From Symbiodinium natans (taxonomy: Eukaryota; Sar; Dinophyceae; Suessiales; Symbiodiniaceae), in NCBI GenBank assembly GCA_905221605.1, contig CAJNDS010002456.1:1-64000 (forward strand): DNA of 64,000 nt, read 5' to 3'. The notes below the pieces were generated by a model. The model searched no databases, was not told the origin of the DNA, and was given only the letters and a program-made list of their open reading frames with translations. This document shows positions 21,753 through 31,367 of this stretch, piece by piece (the stretch's first letter is position 1; each line of letters opens with the position of its first letter). A program made the translations under genes and the position numbers.

Positions 21753-24700
21753 TCATCGGGCCGATTTGAGCAAGTCCTGGACGAGGGATAGCAGATCACA
21801 ATGGACCCTGTGAACGCCTTCAAGCTCTGTGAAGTCTCCCCTGGAGGGGGCATCTGAAATGTTGGCTTCCGAACTCACACGCTCGAACCAGAGAGAGGAT
21901 ACGCATGCCTCTTCACACGACACAAGCGCATCAAGCAAAGGTTCGAGGCAATCGCACGAGCTCTTACAGGAAATGAAGGACCCAAGTGCACCATCGTTAT
22001 CAAGGAAAGCCAACACTTCTCTGCCCTGAATATCGTTTTTGAAAAGCTGCAAAGCAGCAATCAAGGCCAATGCCTCAAGGACATAGATGGGATTTTGGGC
22101 CGTGTCGACTCCCAACAAGCGCAGCACATCACCTGTGCACTCAACCCCATAACATGCCTTGATACAAGCCGTTGAGTCAACTAGCACCCCCCCTAAACCC
22201 GAGTAACCACCCGGCTCAAAGCATGCGTCGGTGTACAAGAAAACTGTGTCATCGAGCACAGCGCGCACGGTTCTTGGCGGGCCATTAACCACACGGTCCC
22301 TGATGAATCGCAGTGAATCAGCCATCTGCGGATCGATCCTTCCGGGACGGTCGGACTTAATGCGCGACCCAACAACCTTCAGGTGCTTGTAACAACCCCT
22401 TCCGAAGATCTGGCCTTCAGCGAAAACAAGTCGCCCCCTGAGAGCGGTCAGTTCCTTGATGCTGAAGGTACCCTTGTCAAGGAGCGCTGTTATGGTGTCA
22501 GTGAGCTCAGCTTTTCGCTCATCGGTGTTGCTGACCCTAACCAACATGCATGACCCCACATCTATTGCAACCCCAAGGACCTTTGCAGCAGTCGCAAACT
22601 CTGCCTCCTTTTCCTCGGAAATGCCCCAGCCAAGCAAAGCGAAGAACGATGACAAGACGAGGTCACAGTGCTTAGACACGCTTGCCTCACAAGTAACCAG
22701 ATAATCATCGAAGTACACGGACCAATGTAGCCACAGCAGGACCGTGCCTGCGTACCATAACGCATGCGAGGTCCTGCAAAAGCCTGTGACAGATGCAGAC
22801 CCTCCAAAAGGGAGGACTGAAGAACTAAACACCTCAACCCTACCTGTGGCGGGATTGCCAACACACAAGTACCCATCAAGAACCCCTTCAGAGGACAAGG
22901 CCAGCTGCTTGAAGGCCTTCCTCAGGTCTTTGGACTTAAGCACGGGGTTGTTGGGCACAGGGACCGTCGCCCGGTGTTGGAACCTCCAAGTAAGTGACCT
23001 GCAGATGGTGTCAAGCCCATGTGGTGTCACAGCCTCCGTTCGAGACGTAGTCGAGTTGATAAGCGACTCACTCAGGTCGTCAATCGGCCTGACCTTCCCC
23101 GACTGGAAAACGGCAAATCTCCTGGACACCGAAGCGCGATCGTCAAGTGTAGATGGGTCCACTGGGCCCTGCAACCAACCCTTGTCCCTTTCCTCGAGCG
23201 TTATCTCATATAGGCGCGAGGCATGCTCATCGCGCAGGCCCTCAGCTGCCCCTAGGAGAATGCCCTGCCTAGTGTGCTTTGCAGTTCGGCGGACCTCGTC
23301 GGGTGTGAGGGTGGCAGGAACGGTTTTGGACCTGAACACACCTGCCTCTGGAATGTGCCCCATGAGATCGAAGCCGCTGGCAATCTGGTCAACAATGCCA
23401 ACGTCACAGTAACCGGCGTCTTGTAGCATCTCTTTGAGGAGAAGCAACCGCTTGCCATGAAGAACAACCGAAACGTGCTCCGGCATGCTCTCATGCAGCC
23501 GCCTTTCACTATCCAAGAGCTCCTGGGCGCGCAGCGTCCACTTGCGAAGTACCGCTGTCCTGTCCTGGGCCAAACTATGGGCCGAGCACCTCGCCTCCTT
23601 GTCAATGGCTTCCTTGACGCACAAGGGGACGACACAAGCTTGCAGCGGGTGCTCCCTGGCAGCAGCCTCTTCAACGAACTCCTTAGGGGACCACGGTAGG
23701 CCATACACGGCAGAGGCAGCAGACACAGGTTCAGCCCCAACTGGATTGCTCCAATGGGAAGGGGGCTGAAAGCCCATTCCACACAAGGTATCGAGTTGAG
23801 ACTTGTCAAAGTGCGGGTCCTTACACGTATACAAGACAACAGCCCACCTGTCACCTTGCCACTCCTCAGTTGCATGCAGCACAGACCTTGCGTTAAAGGT
23901 GGCAAACCTGGCATGGTTGTCAACATAGAACCCACGATGTTCCACTCCTGTCGCGTCGCTGAGGAGGTCGTCACCGCCGCCACCTGCGAGGAAAAGGCGG
24001 CCAGCAGTAAAACTTCCCAGCGTCATCGAGTGGTTCAAGGAGCCTTCACCATTGGAGACATCCCTGTGTGGCAACGCAAGCTCGTTATGCGACACGGCAA
24101 TCGAGGTCCAAGTGGCATGCGGCAACAAGGCCTTCGCAAAAGAGTTGATGACACCAACAGCTTTCTCTCGACCTTTAGTGTACGCTGTGAGGCCCGACCT
24201 TGAACCATGGTTGTATGCCCCAAAGACAAAATACCTAGACCCCTTTGTACCACTCCCCGAACCCTTGAGGACCCCTGGACGACGGGAGGAGAGGTCCTCG
24301 GAGCAAGCCTCGCCCAGGACCTTCAGCAGGGCCCGGGCTTGATCATCAGACAGGCTGGCAGACATAGGGAACGGAGGGGACGACTGAGCTTCAAGTCCAG
24401 CACGATCGAGTTCGCTCTGACCGACATCCCCCAAAGGCAAAGTCAGAGCAAGACGGCGAGAACCTTTCGGAAGCAGAGCCACTGACGGCGACGATTTGAC
24501 CTGGGGCGGCAGCGAGACCGCCTCGGGCAACTTGGCGGGCAAGGCAAGGGTAGAGGCGGGACCCACTAGGGTAACCACAAGCTTAAACTCGGTAACTAGG
24601 GGAGGCAAGCGCTTGGAGCGCGGTTGGCGCTGAGCGGCCGCCGCCTGGGCAGCAGCAGACACAGGGTGCACGTCGAGACCCTGGAGGTCGCGAGGGCGGG

Positions 24701-25511
24701 GCTGTGCACCGTGATGCAGGAGCTCAGCGGAGAGACACTCAGACCAAGCCCTGCAAAGCTGAGGAGGGTAAGCAGAGTTCGAAGTGGACGCCCAAACCCC
24801 AGTGGCAGGGTCCCGCCCCCAAGGAGCATGAACATGGTCTTTGGAGCACAACTTGCCTAAGCCTTGCAGGTGAGTGCCAAGGTGTTGCAGCTGCGTGTAC
24901 GTGTCACGACCGCTGCCAAACATACAATGATGCCAGAAGGTGCAGACAAGATCGGGCAATGCACGAACAGGAGCCCACTGTGAGGTTTGCCACAGATAGG
25001 ATCGCCCAGGGTTCTCAGCAGATGGCAAAATGCCAGCATGAAAGCAAAATTGGAACAGCCAAGCCGAATACGCATACAAATCGTTTGCTGCATCCACAAG
25101 GGACTGCGACGCAGCAGGCAAAGACGGCAAGCCATCTGGAAAAAGGTCTGAACGTAATTGTGGAGGGTCGGGACCAGTACGCCGACGACGATCCCTGGCG
25201 CGGGATGCCGTGTTGTACGGGGGGGCCAGATGGATTGCAACAACGGAATCCAGGCGCAAGATAGCCTCGAGGGCATCTCTGCCAGCAGGATCGGATAAAT
25301 CAAGCCGCAGGAGCGGACCAAGCACAGCTCTCCGCACATGCAAGTCAACCCCGAAACTATCACCCAACCCAATCCTACGAACCGCAGCAGTCAACGCAGC
25401 TGTCCCGGCGAAAATTTCGACAAAAACTAGTGAAGATAGGGGCCGGCCTCGCACTCTAGCCCGAAGCCGATCGGCAAAGGTCGTCAAGGCAGGCCCAACG
25501 GGCTGCGGCAC
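21753..25511 (-). CDS. YR retroelement pol: MTase-like, 2OG-Fe(II) oxygenase-like, RT, RNase H
   Basis: 1252 codons. Residues about 28-175 resemble a C5-cytosine methyltransferase: SAM-binding VEIFAGTAALTAAVRRIG (31-48), motif IV position LAPPYNTASRARD (95-107, with Tyr where Cys is expected) and ENPGRSYLW (166-174). Residues about 425-562 resemble a 2-oxoglutarate/Fe(II) dioxygenase: WTSIAV (468-473), HRD with H482 and D484, HATEEWQGDRW with distal H546 and R555. The reverse transcriptase has YFDD at 933-936. RNase H starts near YTDACFEPGG (1093-1102). The frame is continuous with the upstream gag across one TGA at 25512-25514, and the first codon after it is GTG, so readthrough is more likely than independent initiation. 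Y99 may mean the MTase is inactive. Confidence 0.85.
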   Translation of the reverse strand: MPQPVGPALTTFADRLRARVRGRPLSSLVFVEIFAGTAALTAAVRRIGLGDSFGVDLHVRRAVLGPLLRLDLSDPAGRDALEAILRLDSVVAIHLAPPYNTASRARDRRRRTGPDPPQLRSDLFPDGLPSLPAASQSLVDAANDLYAYSAWLFQFCFHAGILPSAENPGRSYLWQTSQWAPVRALPDLVCTFWHHCMFGSGRDTYTQLQHLGTHLQGLGKLCSKDHVHAPWGRDPATGVWASTSNSAYPPQLCRAWSECLSAELLHHGAQPRPRDLQGLDVHPVSAAAQAAAAQRQPRSKRLPPLVTEFKLVVTLVGPASTLALPAKLPEAVSLPPQVKSSPSVALLPKGSRRLALTLPLGDVGQSELDRAGLEAQSSPPFPMSASLSDDQARALLKVLGEACSEDLSSRRPGVLKGSGSGTKGSRYFVFGAYNHGSRSGLTAYTKGREKAVGVINSFAKALLPHATWTSIAVSHNELALPHRDVSNGEGSLNHSMTLGSFTAGRLFLAGGGGDDLLSDATGVEHRGFYVDNHARFATFNARSVLHATEEWQGDRWAVVLYTCKDPHFDKSQLDTLCGMGFQPPSHWSNPVGAEPVSAASAVYGLPWSPKEFVEEAAAREHPLQACVVPLCVKEAIDKEARCSAHSLAQDRTAVLRKWTLRAQELLDSERRLHESMPEHVSVVLHGKRLLLLKEMLQDAGYCDVGIVDQIASGFDLMGHIPEAGVFRSKTVPATLTPDEVRRTAKHTRQGILLGAAEGLRDEHASRLYEITLEERDKGWLQGPVDPSTLDDRASVSRRFAVFQSGKVRPIDDLSESLINSTTSRTEAVTPHGLDTICRSLTWRFQHRATVPVPNNPVLKSKDLRKAFKQLALSSEGVLDGYLCVGNPATGRVEVFSSSVLPFGGSASVTGFCRTSHALWYAGTVLLWLHWSVYFDDYLVTCEASVSKHCDLVLSSFFALLGWGISEEKEAEFATAAKVLGVAIDVGSCMLVRVSNTDERKAELTDTITALLDKGTFSIKELTALRGRLVFAEGQIFGRGCYKHLKVVGSRIKSDRPGRIDPQMADSLRFIRDRVVNGPPRTVRAVLDDTVFLYTDACFEPGGYSGLGGVLVDSTACIKACYGVECTGDVLRLLGVDTAQNPIYVLEALALIAALQLFKNDIQGREVLAFLDNDGALGSFISCKSSCDCLEPLLDALVSCEEACVSSLWFERVSSEANISDAPSRGDFTELEGVHRVHCDLLSLVQDLLKSAR

Positions 25512-26810
25512 TCACCGGCCCGGGTGCTGACACAAGGAGTGCTTCTGATAGCACCCGGGCATCATGCACACGTGGAGACCACGGGGACAATCGTCGCCAT
25601 TGGGGCAACCCTTTGCCAAGTTAAAAGCCCAACAGATGCGCCGGCCCTCAGGCGTTTTGCTATGCATACCCGCCTTGGTGTAAGACTGGGACTGGGAATC
25701 CTTGCGAGTACCAGCCGGTCGGGGGGCTGCAGGCAACAGTGGAGGGGGGGCAGAGCCTCCTCCTGCGGCACGCGGCGGCGCACTACCCGCACGTTTCCTT
25801 TTGCGCCTGGTGGAAGGCCCAGGAGCCCCGAGTGAGGAAGCAACTGGCTCAGCTGACGTACCTCGCGCTGGACGCGAGACGCCACCAGAGGACCCCGGCA
25901 TAGGCAGGAGGTGGAACATAACCTGGTGCTGTGCCTGCAAGCGCTGAAAGGCCTCGTCCATGGGCAACAGGCCCGCAGAGTCCTTGCGCAGCGTGGACAA
26001 AGTCTCGGCCATGTACTGAAAGGCAGCCCTGTCGGCACGCAGGAGCTGCTCATGAGTAGCAGCCCGAAAGCCTGGGGGCGGGTGCATTTGCAGCTGGTTC
26101 AGCAACGTTCGGGACCAGTTCTCAGCATGCTCAAAGGAGGCGAGGCCCACGAGATCCAGTGCCAAGCTGCGCCGGGTCAGGGCCTGTGCCAGGGCCAAAT
26201 CTGAGGACAGGACACAAGCATCACGGACCGGAGCACTGCGAACCTGAAGATGTGACGTCGCATCAACAACCAGTTCCTTCGGGGACCGCTCCTGGGCTAC
26301 CTCAGCTGCCCTAGTCCCAAAGCGCTCAAGCTTCAAGTAGGAGATGGCGTTCTCCTGAAACATTCGGAAGACAAGCTGATACGCAGAATGACTCACCTCG
26401 AGAGCGCCAGACAACTCGAGACCACGAAGCCTGGCTTTCTGATCCCTAAGGCGGGTCGAAATCTCTTCCAACGGCATGTCCTTTTTACGGTCTGCATCAC
26501 CACCCTCAACCTGCAACTTGAGGTTGGCCAAAGCCATGGTCTGGCTCTCAAAGATGAGGCGACGCAAAGAAGCAAGCACACCAGCGGAAACCTCCGCTGG
26601 ATCCTCCGCATCTTCAGCCGTAGCTGGCGGCGCAACAAGTGCACGAAGCTCCTCTTCAGTAGCCTGCGAGCCCGGCGTGCCCACAGCAAAAGCCGCCTTA
26701 TTCAGAGTATCGACCCCACGGGCGAGCAGAATGGCCACTGTTGAGGCCGGGAGGCCATGCTCCTTTGCGCGCGTCTCGAAAGTGGCAGTGGAATCCAAAA
26801 GCGATGCCAT
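25512..26810 (-). CDS. YR retroelement gag-like protein with C-terminal CCCH finger
   Basis: 432 aa starting at an ATG (MASLLDSTATFETRAK). It is mostly helical and charged, with a Pro/Ala/Arg-rich linker (about 325-375). The C-terminal segment is CWAFNLAKGCPNGDDCPRGLH, a C-x8-C-x5-C-x4-H finger, followed by more Cys/His up to the stop. Position before pol and the nucleic-acid-binding tail suggest a gag-like capsid protein; I do not recognise a conserved capsid motif. It ends in TGA, and pol continues in the same frame. Confidence 0.7.
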   Translation of the reverse strand: MASLLDSTATFETRAKEHGLPASTVAILLARGVDTLNKAAFAVGTPGSQATEEELRALVAPPATAEDAEDPAEVSAGVLASLRRLIFESQTMALANLKLQVEGGDADRKKDMPLEEISTRLRDQKARLRGLELSGALEVSHSAYQLVFRMFQENAISYLKLERFGTRAAEVAQERSPKELVVDATSHLQVRSAPVRDACVLSSDLALAQALTRRSLALDLVGLASFEHAENWSRTLLNQLQMHPPPGFRAATHEQLLRADRAAFQYMAETLSTLRKDSAGLLPMDEAFQRLQAQHQVMFHLLPMPGSSGGVSRPARGTSAEPVASSLGAPGPSTRRKRKRAGSAPPRAAGGGSAPPPLLPAAPRPAGTRKDSQSQSYTKAGMHSKTPEGRRICWAFNLAKGCPNGDDCPRGLHVCMMPGCYQKHSLCQHPGR

Positions 26811-27454
26811 GGGACCTACCTGTGCCGTACAAGTTGCAGCCGAAAACTAAGCACAGACGACAAGCAGACTGAAAACACAAAGCGTCGGGAACAACGCAGC
26901 AGTGCACGGCATGCAGATCTTTCTTCACTCGTGAGCTGCAGGTGAACGGTAAGGACTACCCGCAGCAGGGGAAACACTGGCAGGCACTGACACTGCCGCC
27001 ACAATCCCACGGTATACAAATAGAGGAAAGCACACCACACACCAGCCCGGACGGCACGATGGTTAGTGGCAGGCACCGACACTGCCGCCACGCAAACCCC
27101 ATGCGTCTCGAAGAAACTTGGTATGCTGCGCACCAACCGCTGTGAAAACTTGCCAACGCCTGGCCAACAGCACAAAACCTGAGCACACAACTGCCCAGCA
27201 CTGCTGCTTAAGGCTCAACGCGCTGCCTCTTGACTAAAGCCTCAAGCTGCAAGGACAACTGCTCGGGTGTTCTAATGTGTCTGCCACGATCACACTGATT
27301 GCAACGAGAAGACTCAAGAACACAATGATTATCAGTCATTCTGAACACACTGGTGATCGAGCGGCCGCACACAAACACACCTCCGATTGCAGATGTCGAA
27401 CTCGCTGCCAAGTGCAAGGTACCAGTCTTCGAATGCCTCCATACTGTGCATCCC
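26811..27454. other. Non-coding gap inside the YR element
   Basis: No credible ORF. A motif GGCAGGCACYGACACTGCCG occurs twice (about 26970-26996 and 27068-27094). It could be a 5' leader for the gag-pol mRNA, a promoter or an intron; nothing decides between these. Confidence 0.4.
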
Positions 27455-29266
27455 TCACGCCACGCCGGAGGTGGTCGAAGGCGGGGCATTTGCCTGGGGA
27501 CCCTCGCCAGCGTCACTGCTCGAATCCGACGAGGATGAGGAAGAACTCTCGTCTGTGCTGTCGATCCCACCTTGAAGCGGGGGATCTGAACTAGCAGGGA
27601 CATCGCATGGAAGGTCTGTCTCAGGTTCAGCACAAGAAGGAATGGGGCCATCCAAATCGTCACCATCAAGAGGTCCCACGTCATCTTCAGTGCTCGCTTC
27701 CAGCCGAACTCGTGAGCTTGCTGCGCCATCTGAAAGGCCAGCCGGGCCGAAAACTTCTGCTGGCACACCAGGCAGGATGCTTCCCGGTAAGGTGTCACTC
27801 ACGACAGGCTCCCCACCTGAGACACTCCGCGAGACTGGGAAATACCCAGAGCGACTAACATCTGGCAGAAATGTCTTCGCCCTGACAGCGGCAAGGCAGG
27901 CTTCCAGGGCCCGCAAGGGTTTTGCCTGCAGGTCACGGCTGTACACCGCCAAACTGCCGGTGAGGTCAGAATGGTGGCCCAGCACGAGGCGGTCGGCCTC
28001 AGAAGCTCCAAATTTTGCAAGCATGGCTAAGAGGGTCGCCTTCATCGAATGTGCACCTGGTGGCGACCAAGGAAAAAGCGGCCCAACCAGGCGTTCCAAA
28101 AGAGAGCGCAGCCAGCATCGTGCGTCCTTCGTAACACAAGGCTCATGGCTCCACCCGCCATCGACGGAGGGTAGCTGCAGGAGTGCAACATGATCTTGTC
28201 CAATGGCCTGCAGGGGGCAGCCACATGTCTGAGAGACCTTCAACCACTCAACAGCCCATGGAGTCGCGCCAACACCAAAAACAGGTGCCACCAGTGGCAT
28301 AGCGCCATGTTTCCTGCGCAGCTTATGCGAGTGACTTTGTAGTTCCACGTAGCCACCACAAACTGTGCCACCATCATTAATGAAATCTTGAAGGAACTGC
28401 GACACAGAAATGACATCACCCCAGCGTGCCCGCGCGTAAGTGCAAAAGAGGAAGCACCCACACGCGTACCTGTCCTCGATACGTGCAGATGCATCTCTAA
28501 GAAAAGCCTCAAGAAGCAGCAGCTCCTGTACTGTCAATGCACGGGCCTGCTTTCGCTGAGGTCGATCCTGGCGGGCACCCCGAAGGATACCACGTGCCCA
28601 CGGGGTGTCCAACGTAGATGGCTCAACTGTAACTCCCAGAACATGCTTCGCAAAGTTGACGACCTCAAAGGCAGCCTCGATTGCCGTTGGGGAGACCTTT
28701 TGTTTGAGCAACACCTTCAGGTGAACTCGGAAAAAATGGGCTGTAATAGGAAGAGGTTCCTCACAGCCATCCTCAACAAGATTCCGGAGGTACTTCCTGA
28801 GCTGGCGCAGCCGTGCTTCAAGGGTCGTATTGGCCTTCCCCGCGAGTGTCTCTGAGACGATGGCCAACTGCTCGACGTACGATGTGGCTGCCTCAAGCAT
28901 TGGTCCCAAAGTCGACCCACGCGGGTATCTCGTAAGGACATCAAGAAAGCCTTTACATACCAATTCACGTCTATCCTCAGGTGTACATCTCTTTGCCGAG
29001 AAAACCATCAGCCTGGAAACCGACATGTAGACAGCTTGATGGACTGGAAATTCAGGCCCACGTGCTTGCGCGTCCACAGCAGGTACCCGAGCAAGATCAA
29101 GTTCATTCGAGGTCACAACCATCCGCGGAAGCACAGGCGATGGGCTCCCGAAAATGTCTCTGAAGGGCGCGATATCCCATGGCATCACTAAGTCACCAGT
29201 CATGCTGACTGTGGCCATAGCCTCAGCAGCCAGTGCATGGAGTGGGTACCTTGCTGGAGGATCCAT
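27455..29266 (-). CDS. Tyrosine recombinase of YR retroelement
   Basis: 603 aa. Residues about 235-450 fit a tyrosine-recombinase catalytic domain. The first Arg is in CTYARARWGDV (R279/R281). H406-S-M-K409 sits at the HxxR position with Lys instead of Arg. The second His is in LVLGHH (431/432), and the nucleophile Y442 is in AVYSRD. The N-terminal 150-235 is helical, like a core-binding domain. The C-terminal 150 residues are acidic and Ser-rich. It would catalyse integration of a circular cDNA without target duplication, consistent with the insertion junctions. It lies 5' of gag-pol, unlike Ngaro-type elements, where YR is 3'; from memory the trypanosome VIPER order (YR before RT) is closer. 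Confidence 0.8.
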   Translation of the reverse strand: MDPPARYPLHALAAEAMATVSMTGDLVMPWDIAPFRDIFGSPSPVLPRMVVTSNELDLARVPAVDAQARGPEFPVHQAVYMSVSRLMVFSAKRCTPEDRRELVCKGFLDVLTRYPRGSTLGPMLEAATSYVEQLAIVSETLAGKANTTLEARLRQLRKYLRNLVEDGCEEPLPITAHFFRVHLKVLLKQKVSPTAIEAAFEVVNFAKHVLGVTVEPSTLDTPWARGILRGARQDRPQRKQARALTVQELLLLEAFLRDASARIEDRYACGCFLFCTYARARWGDVISVSQFLQDFINDGGTVCGGYVELQSHSHKLRRKHGAMPLVAPVFGVGATPWAVEWLKVSQTCGCPLQAIGQDHVALLQLPSVDGGWSHEPCVTKDARCWLRSLLERLVGPLFPWSPPGAHSMKATLLAMLAKFGASEADRLVLGHHSDLTGSLAVYSRDLQAKPLRALEACLAAVRAKTFLPDVSRSGYFPVSRSVSGGEPVVSDTLPGSILPGVPAEVFGPAGLSDGAASSRVRLEASTEDDVGPLDGDDLDGPIPSCAEPETDLPCDVPASSDPPLQGGIDSTDESSSSSSSDSSSDAGEGPQANAPPSTTSGVA

Positions 29267-29703
29267 GGCAGTTTCTTAAAGTCCAAGAGGGCCTTACAAT
29301 ATACAACCGCTGCTCACATACCAGGCACAGGCAGAGAGCCTGTCGTGGTTAAAGACTCAATCTTATTGCACAAGTAACCCAAAGCAAGGACCAAAAAGCT
29401 GGGAAGGAATGTGGCCTAAGGTGGGAAAAGGGGAACAGGGTGAAAATAAGAACCTAGGGGAAAACTCACCATTGAACCACAGGCCCTGCAGGACATCCAT
29501 AGGTTGCTCGAAAACACGACCCAGCAAGCCGAAAGTCCATGTGGCAGCTCCGACCTCCCCCAGAACCGAGCTGAAACATGTGGTACCCTTTTAACCACCC
29601 GCTGCTCAAAGAGTATGTTGACAATTGGCCCCAAAAACCGCGCCTGAAAAAGCAGCGCCTGAACAATGGGCCACACAGTGGAGGGTGCAAGAGGAGGAAA
29701 CTA

Positions 29704-30357
29704 TCAATGCCTCTCAAGGGCCTGCAAGCGCCTGAGGACAGATCGGCGCGGACTGCGATCACTTGATGTCGTACCTAATGCGTCCTCAAGAGCAGAGATG
29801 CGACCTGCAAGGGCCTGCAGCGTCAGTGGTACGTCTGCCAAGGACAGTGAAGACGAAAAGGGCCCAAAAGGGGGGCAAGCACCAGGAGGCACCGAGGTCG
29901 AAGGGACACAAATGAGCGAGTCCGTGGGGGCATCAACCACAGAATGCAAGAATGAGATGGAATCCGCCGACAGAGAAGAGAAACGCCCTGCTTCACGGCA
30001 GAGTAGAGCCAGGTGCTGCAAGTCGGCGAGGGTGCATGCCTGCAATGCGGACCCCGAAAGCAAAACCATACGACCAACTAAGCAACAGAGCCTATCACGA
30101 GAGACAGGCAGAGAGGGTGTTGGCTCAGACCCAGCGGGGTTGATGAAGGCGAAGTCACCCTCCAAGCCATGAGGGTCTGGTGCATCACTGTCAGAGAGAG
30201 GCCCCTCGTGAGGAATTTCGGGAGTGCTGCTATCACGGACTGCCCAGTTGCAAGGAAGCAGGATGGCCAAAACGACTGCAAAGGAGCGTAATGGCATGGC
30301 ACTCAAATGGCACACAAGAATGCTGCAAAGGCAAGAATGCCACAGGTAAAGCCACAC
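29704..30357 (-). CDS. Hypothetical ORF of YR element with hydrophobic N-terminus
   Basis: 217 aa from the first ATG, or 197 aa from the internal ATG of MPLRSFAVVLAILLPCNW. That internal start would give a typical signal-peptide-like segment (positively charged, then hydrophobic). The rest is Ser/Pro/Leu-rich with C-terminal leucine heptads (LQALAGRISALEDAL). I do not recognise a family. As the first ORF of the element it could be a second structural protein. Confidence 0.45.
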   Translation of the reverse strand: MWLYLWHSCLCSILVCHLSAMPLRSFAVVLAILLPCNWAVRDSSTPEIPHEGPLSDSDAPDPHGLEGDFAFINPAGSEPTPSLPVSRDRLCCLVGRMVLLSGSALQACTLADLQHLALLCREAGRFSSLSADSISFLHSVVDAPTDSLICVPSTSVPPGACPPFGPFSSSLSLADVPLTLQALAGRISALEDALGTTSSDRSPRRSVLRRLQALERH

Positions 30358-30630
30358 AGACAGATAGTGCAGTCACGGCACAGGCCACCAGGGATGGCAG
30401 CTGGGGATGCGGGCAAAAGGGAAAGGCGCTGCCTAGCAGCTGCAGCACGAAGGCGCACAGGCGCAGCAACCATGCACTGACACAGTCAGTGAACTACTGC
30501 TCTTCGTGCGGCGATGGCCCTGGACAGCCACCTACGCACGGAACTGCACGCGCAACACCCCTTGTTAAGTGAGGGCCTGTTAAACACGAACCTGTTTGGG
30601 GCCACACAAGGTTCAAGCAAAACCAAGCCC

Positions 30631-30879
30631 AACAAAGAAATCTTGAAGGCCAAAAACAATGGCCAGCTTCCTTGACTTGAGGTGGAGCGAGCGACGCATC
30701 ACATGCTTTGTCTGAAACTCACAAAACAACCAGACTCTGGCAATGTGACAAACAAAGACAAGCAAGAAACTCAGCTCCCGAAAATGCCAACAATGCAGAC
30801 GTGTTGTTTATGCAAAACTCATAAACACACTTTTGGTTTTTTGAGACCTACAAAACCCTATCTGCAAGCAGAGAGGTAG
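30631..30879 (-). repeat. YR element split repeat X1 (5' terminal)
   Basis: Near-identical to 21237-21484. Its outer end marks the insertion boundary with the CCCH gene fragment at 30880. Confidence 0.9.
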
Positions 30880-31239
30880 CACGCTCTTCAGAAACCATCT
30901 CTGTATCATCGGCTCCTGGCGCATCCTTTGTCTTCACCTTTGGGTCACACTGCTCGTCCTGCTCCACGAGTCCCACAAGCTCATCTTTTTTGTGCTCCTG
31001 GATTTCAGGACCTCCCTTTTCTCCGCCAACGGCTTTGCCTCATCTGCTGTAGTTCGCTCGGTGTCGACTTCCGGTGAACTTCCAGACGGCAACGCTTCTC
31101 CCTTCATGGGAGTGGACCCATCATTGGAGTCCTTTGTCTCACCTTCTGCAGCAGGCAAATCTTCTTCCACTGCAGGGCAATTGAGTCGATCATCCACGGC
31201 AGGCACGCTTTCTTCCACCGCAGGCTCCTTTGGTTCCAT
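30880..31239 (-). pseudogene. Large CCCH gene, copy 1, middle fragment between two insertions
   Basis: Reads MEPKEPAVEESVPAVDD and onward, collinear with the acidic region upstream of the S1-like domain in the copy at 57.5-57.9 kb. It is stranded between the YR element and the Copia-type element. A one-base deletion in a T run near 31020 (T4 versus T5 in the other copy) shifts the frame after LAEK. Confidence 0.85.
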
Positions 31240-31367
31240 TGCAAGCAAAGCGCATCGCTTTTGCTCTCATGTGCACGCTCAGCCGTAAAGCTCAAGGCCT
31301 GCGGACGCATCGCAGAATGGCACATGTCAACATGTCTGGGACGTGAGAATGCTTATGCACTCTTTCA
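31240..31367 (-). repeat. 3' LTR of Copia-type element
   Basis: 128 bp, identical by eye to 41037-41164. Its first three coding-strand bases, TGA, serve as the stop codon of the RNase H frame, so pol runs right up to the LTR. Confidence 0.9.

Larger units (their letters stand above)
20869..30879 (-). mobile_element. Tyrosine-recombinase (DIRS/Ngaro/VIPER-class) retroelement with split direct repeats
   Basis: On the coding (minus) strand the order is X1 (30879-30631), ORFs, Y1 (21743-21485), X2 (21484-21237), Y2 (21203-20869). This is the A1-ORFs-B1-A2-B2 split-direct-repeat layout of YR retroelements. X1 and X2 are nearly identical. Y2 carries an extra internal tandem duplication of about 76 bp. 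It encodes a 217-aa ORF, a tyrosine recombinase, a CCCH-type gag-like ORF and an MTase-dioxygenase-RT-RNase H pol. It interrupts the CCCH gene between CACTTTCTTT and the GCTCTTCAGAAACC segment, which are contiguous in the intact copy at about 57530-57560. No target duplication is visible, as expected for recombinase insertion. Confidence 0.9.

Noticed and set aside
25195-25235. YR-element MTase as an amino-methyltransferase because of APPY
   Set aside because: Order of SAM motif, PP(x) and ENP motifs fits C5-type enzymes; a Cys-to-Tyr change is simpler. Kept open as an alternative in the findings.
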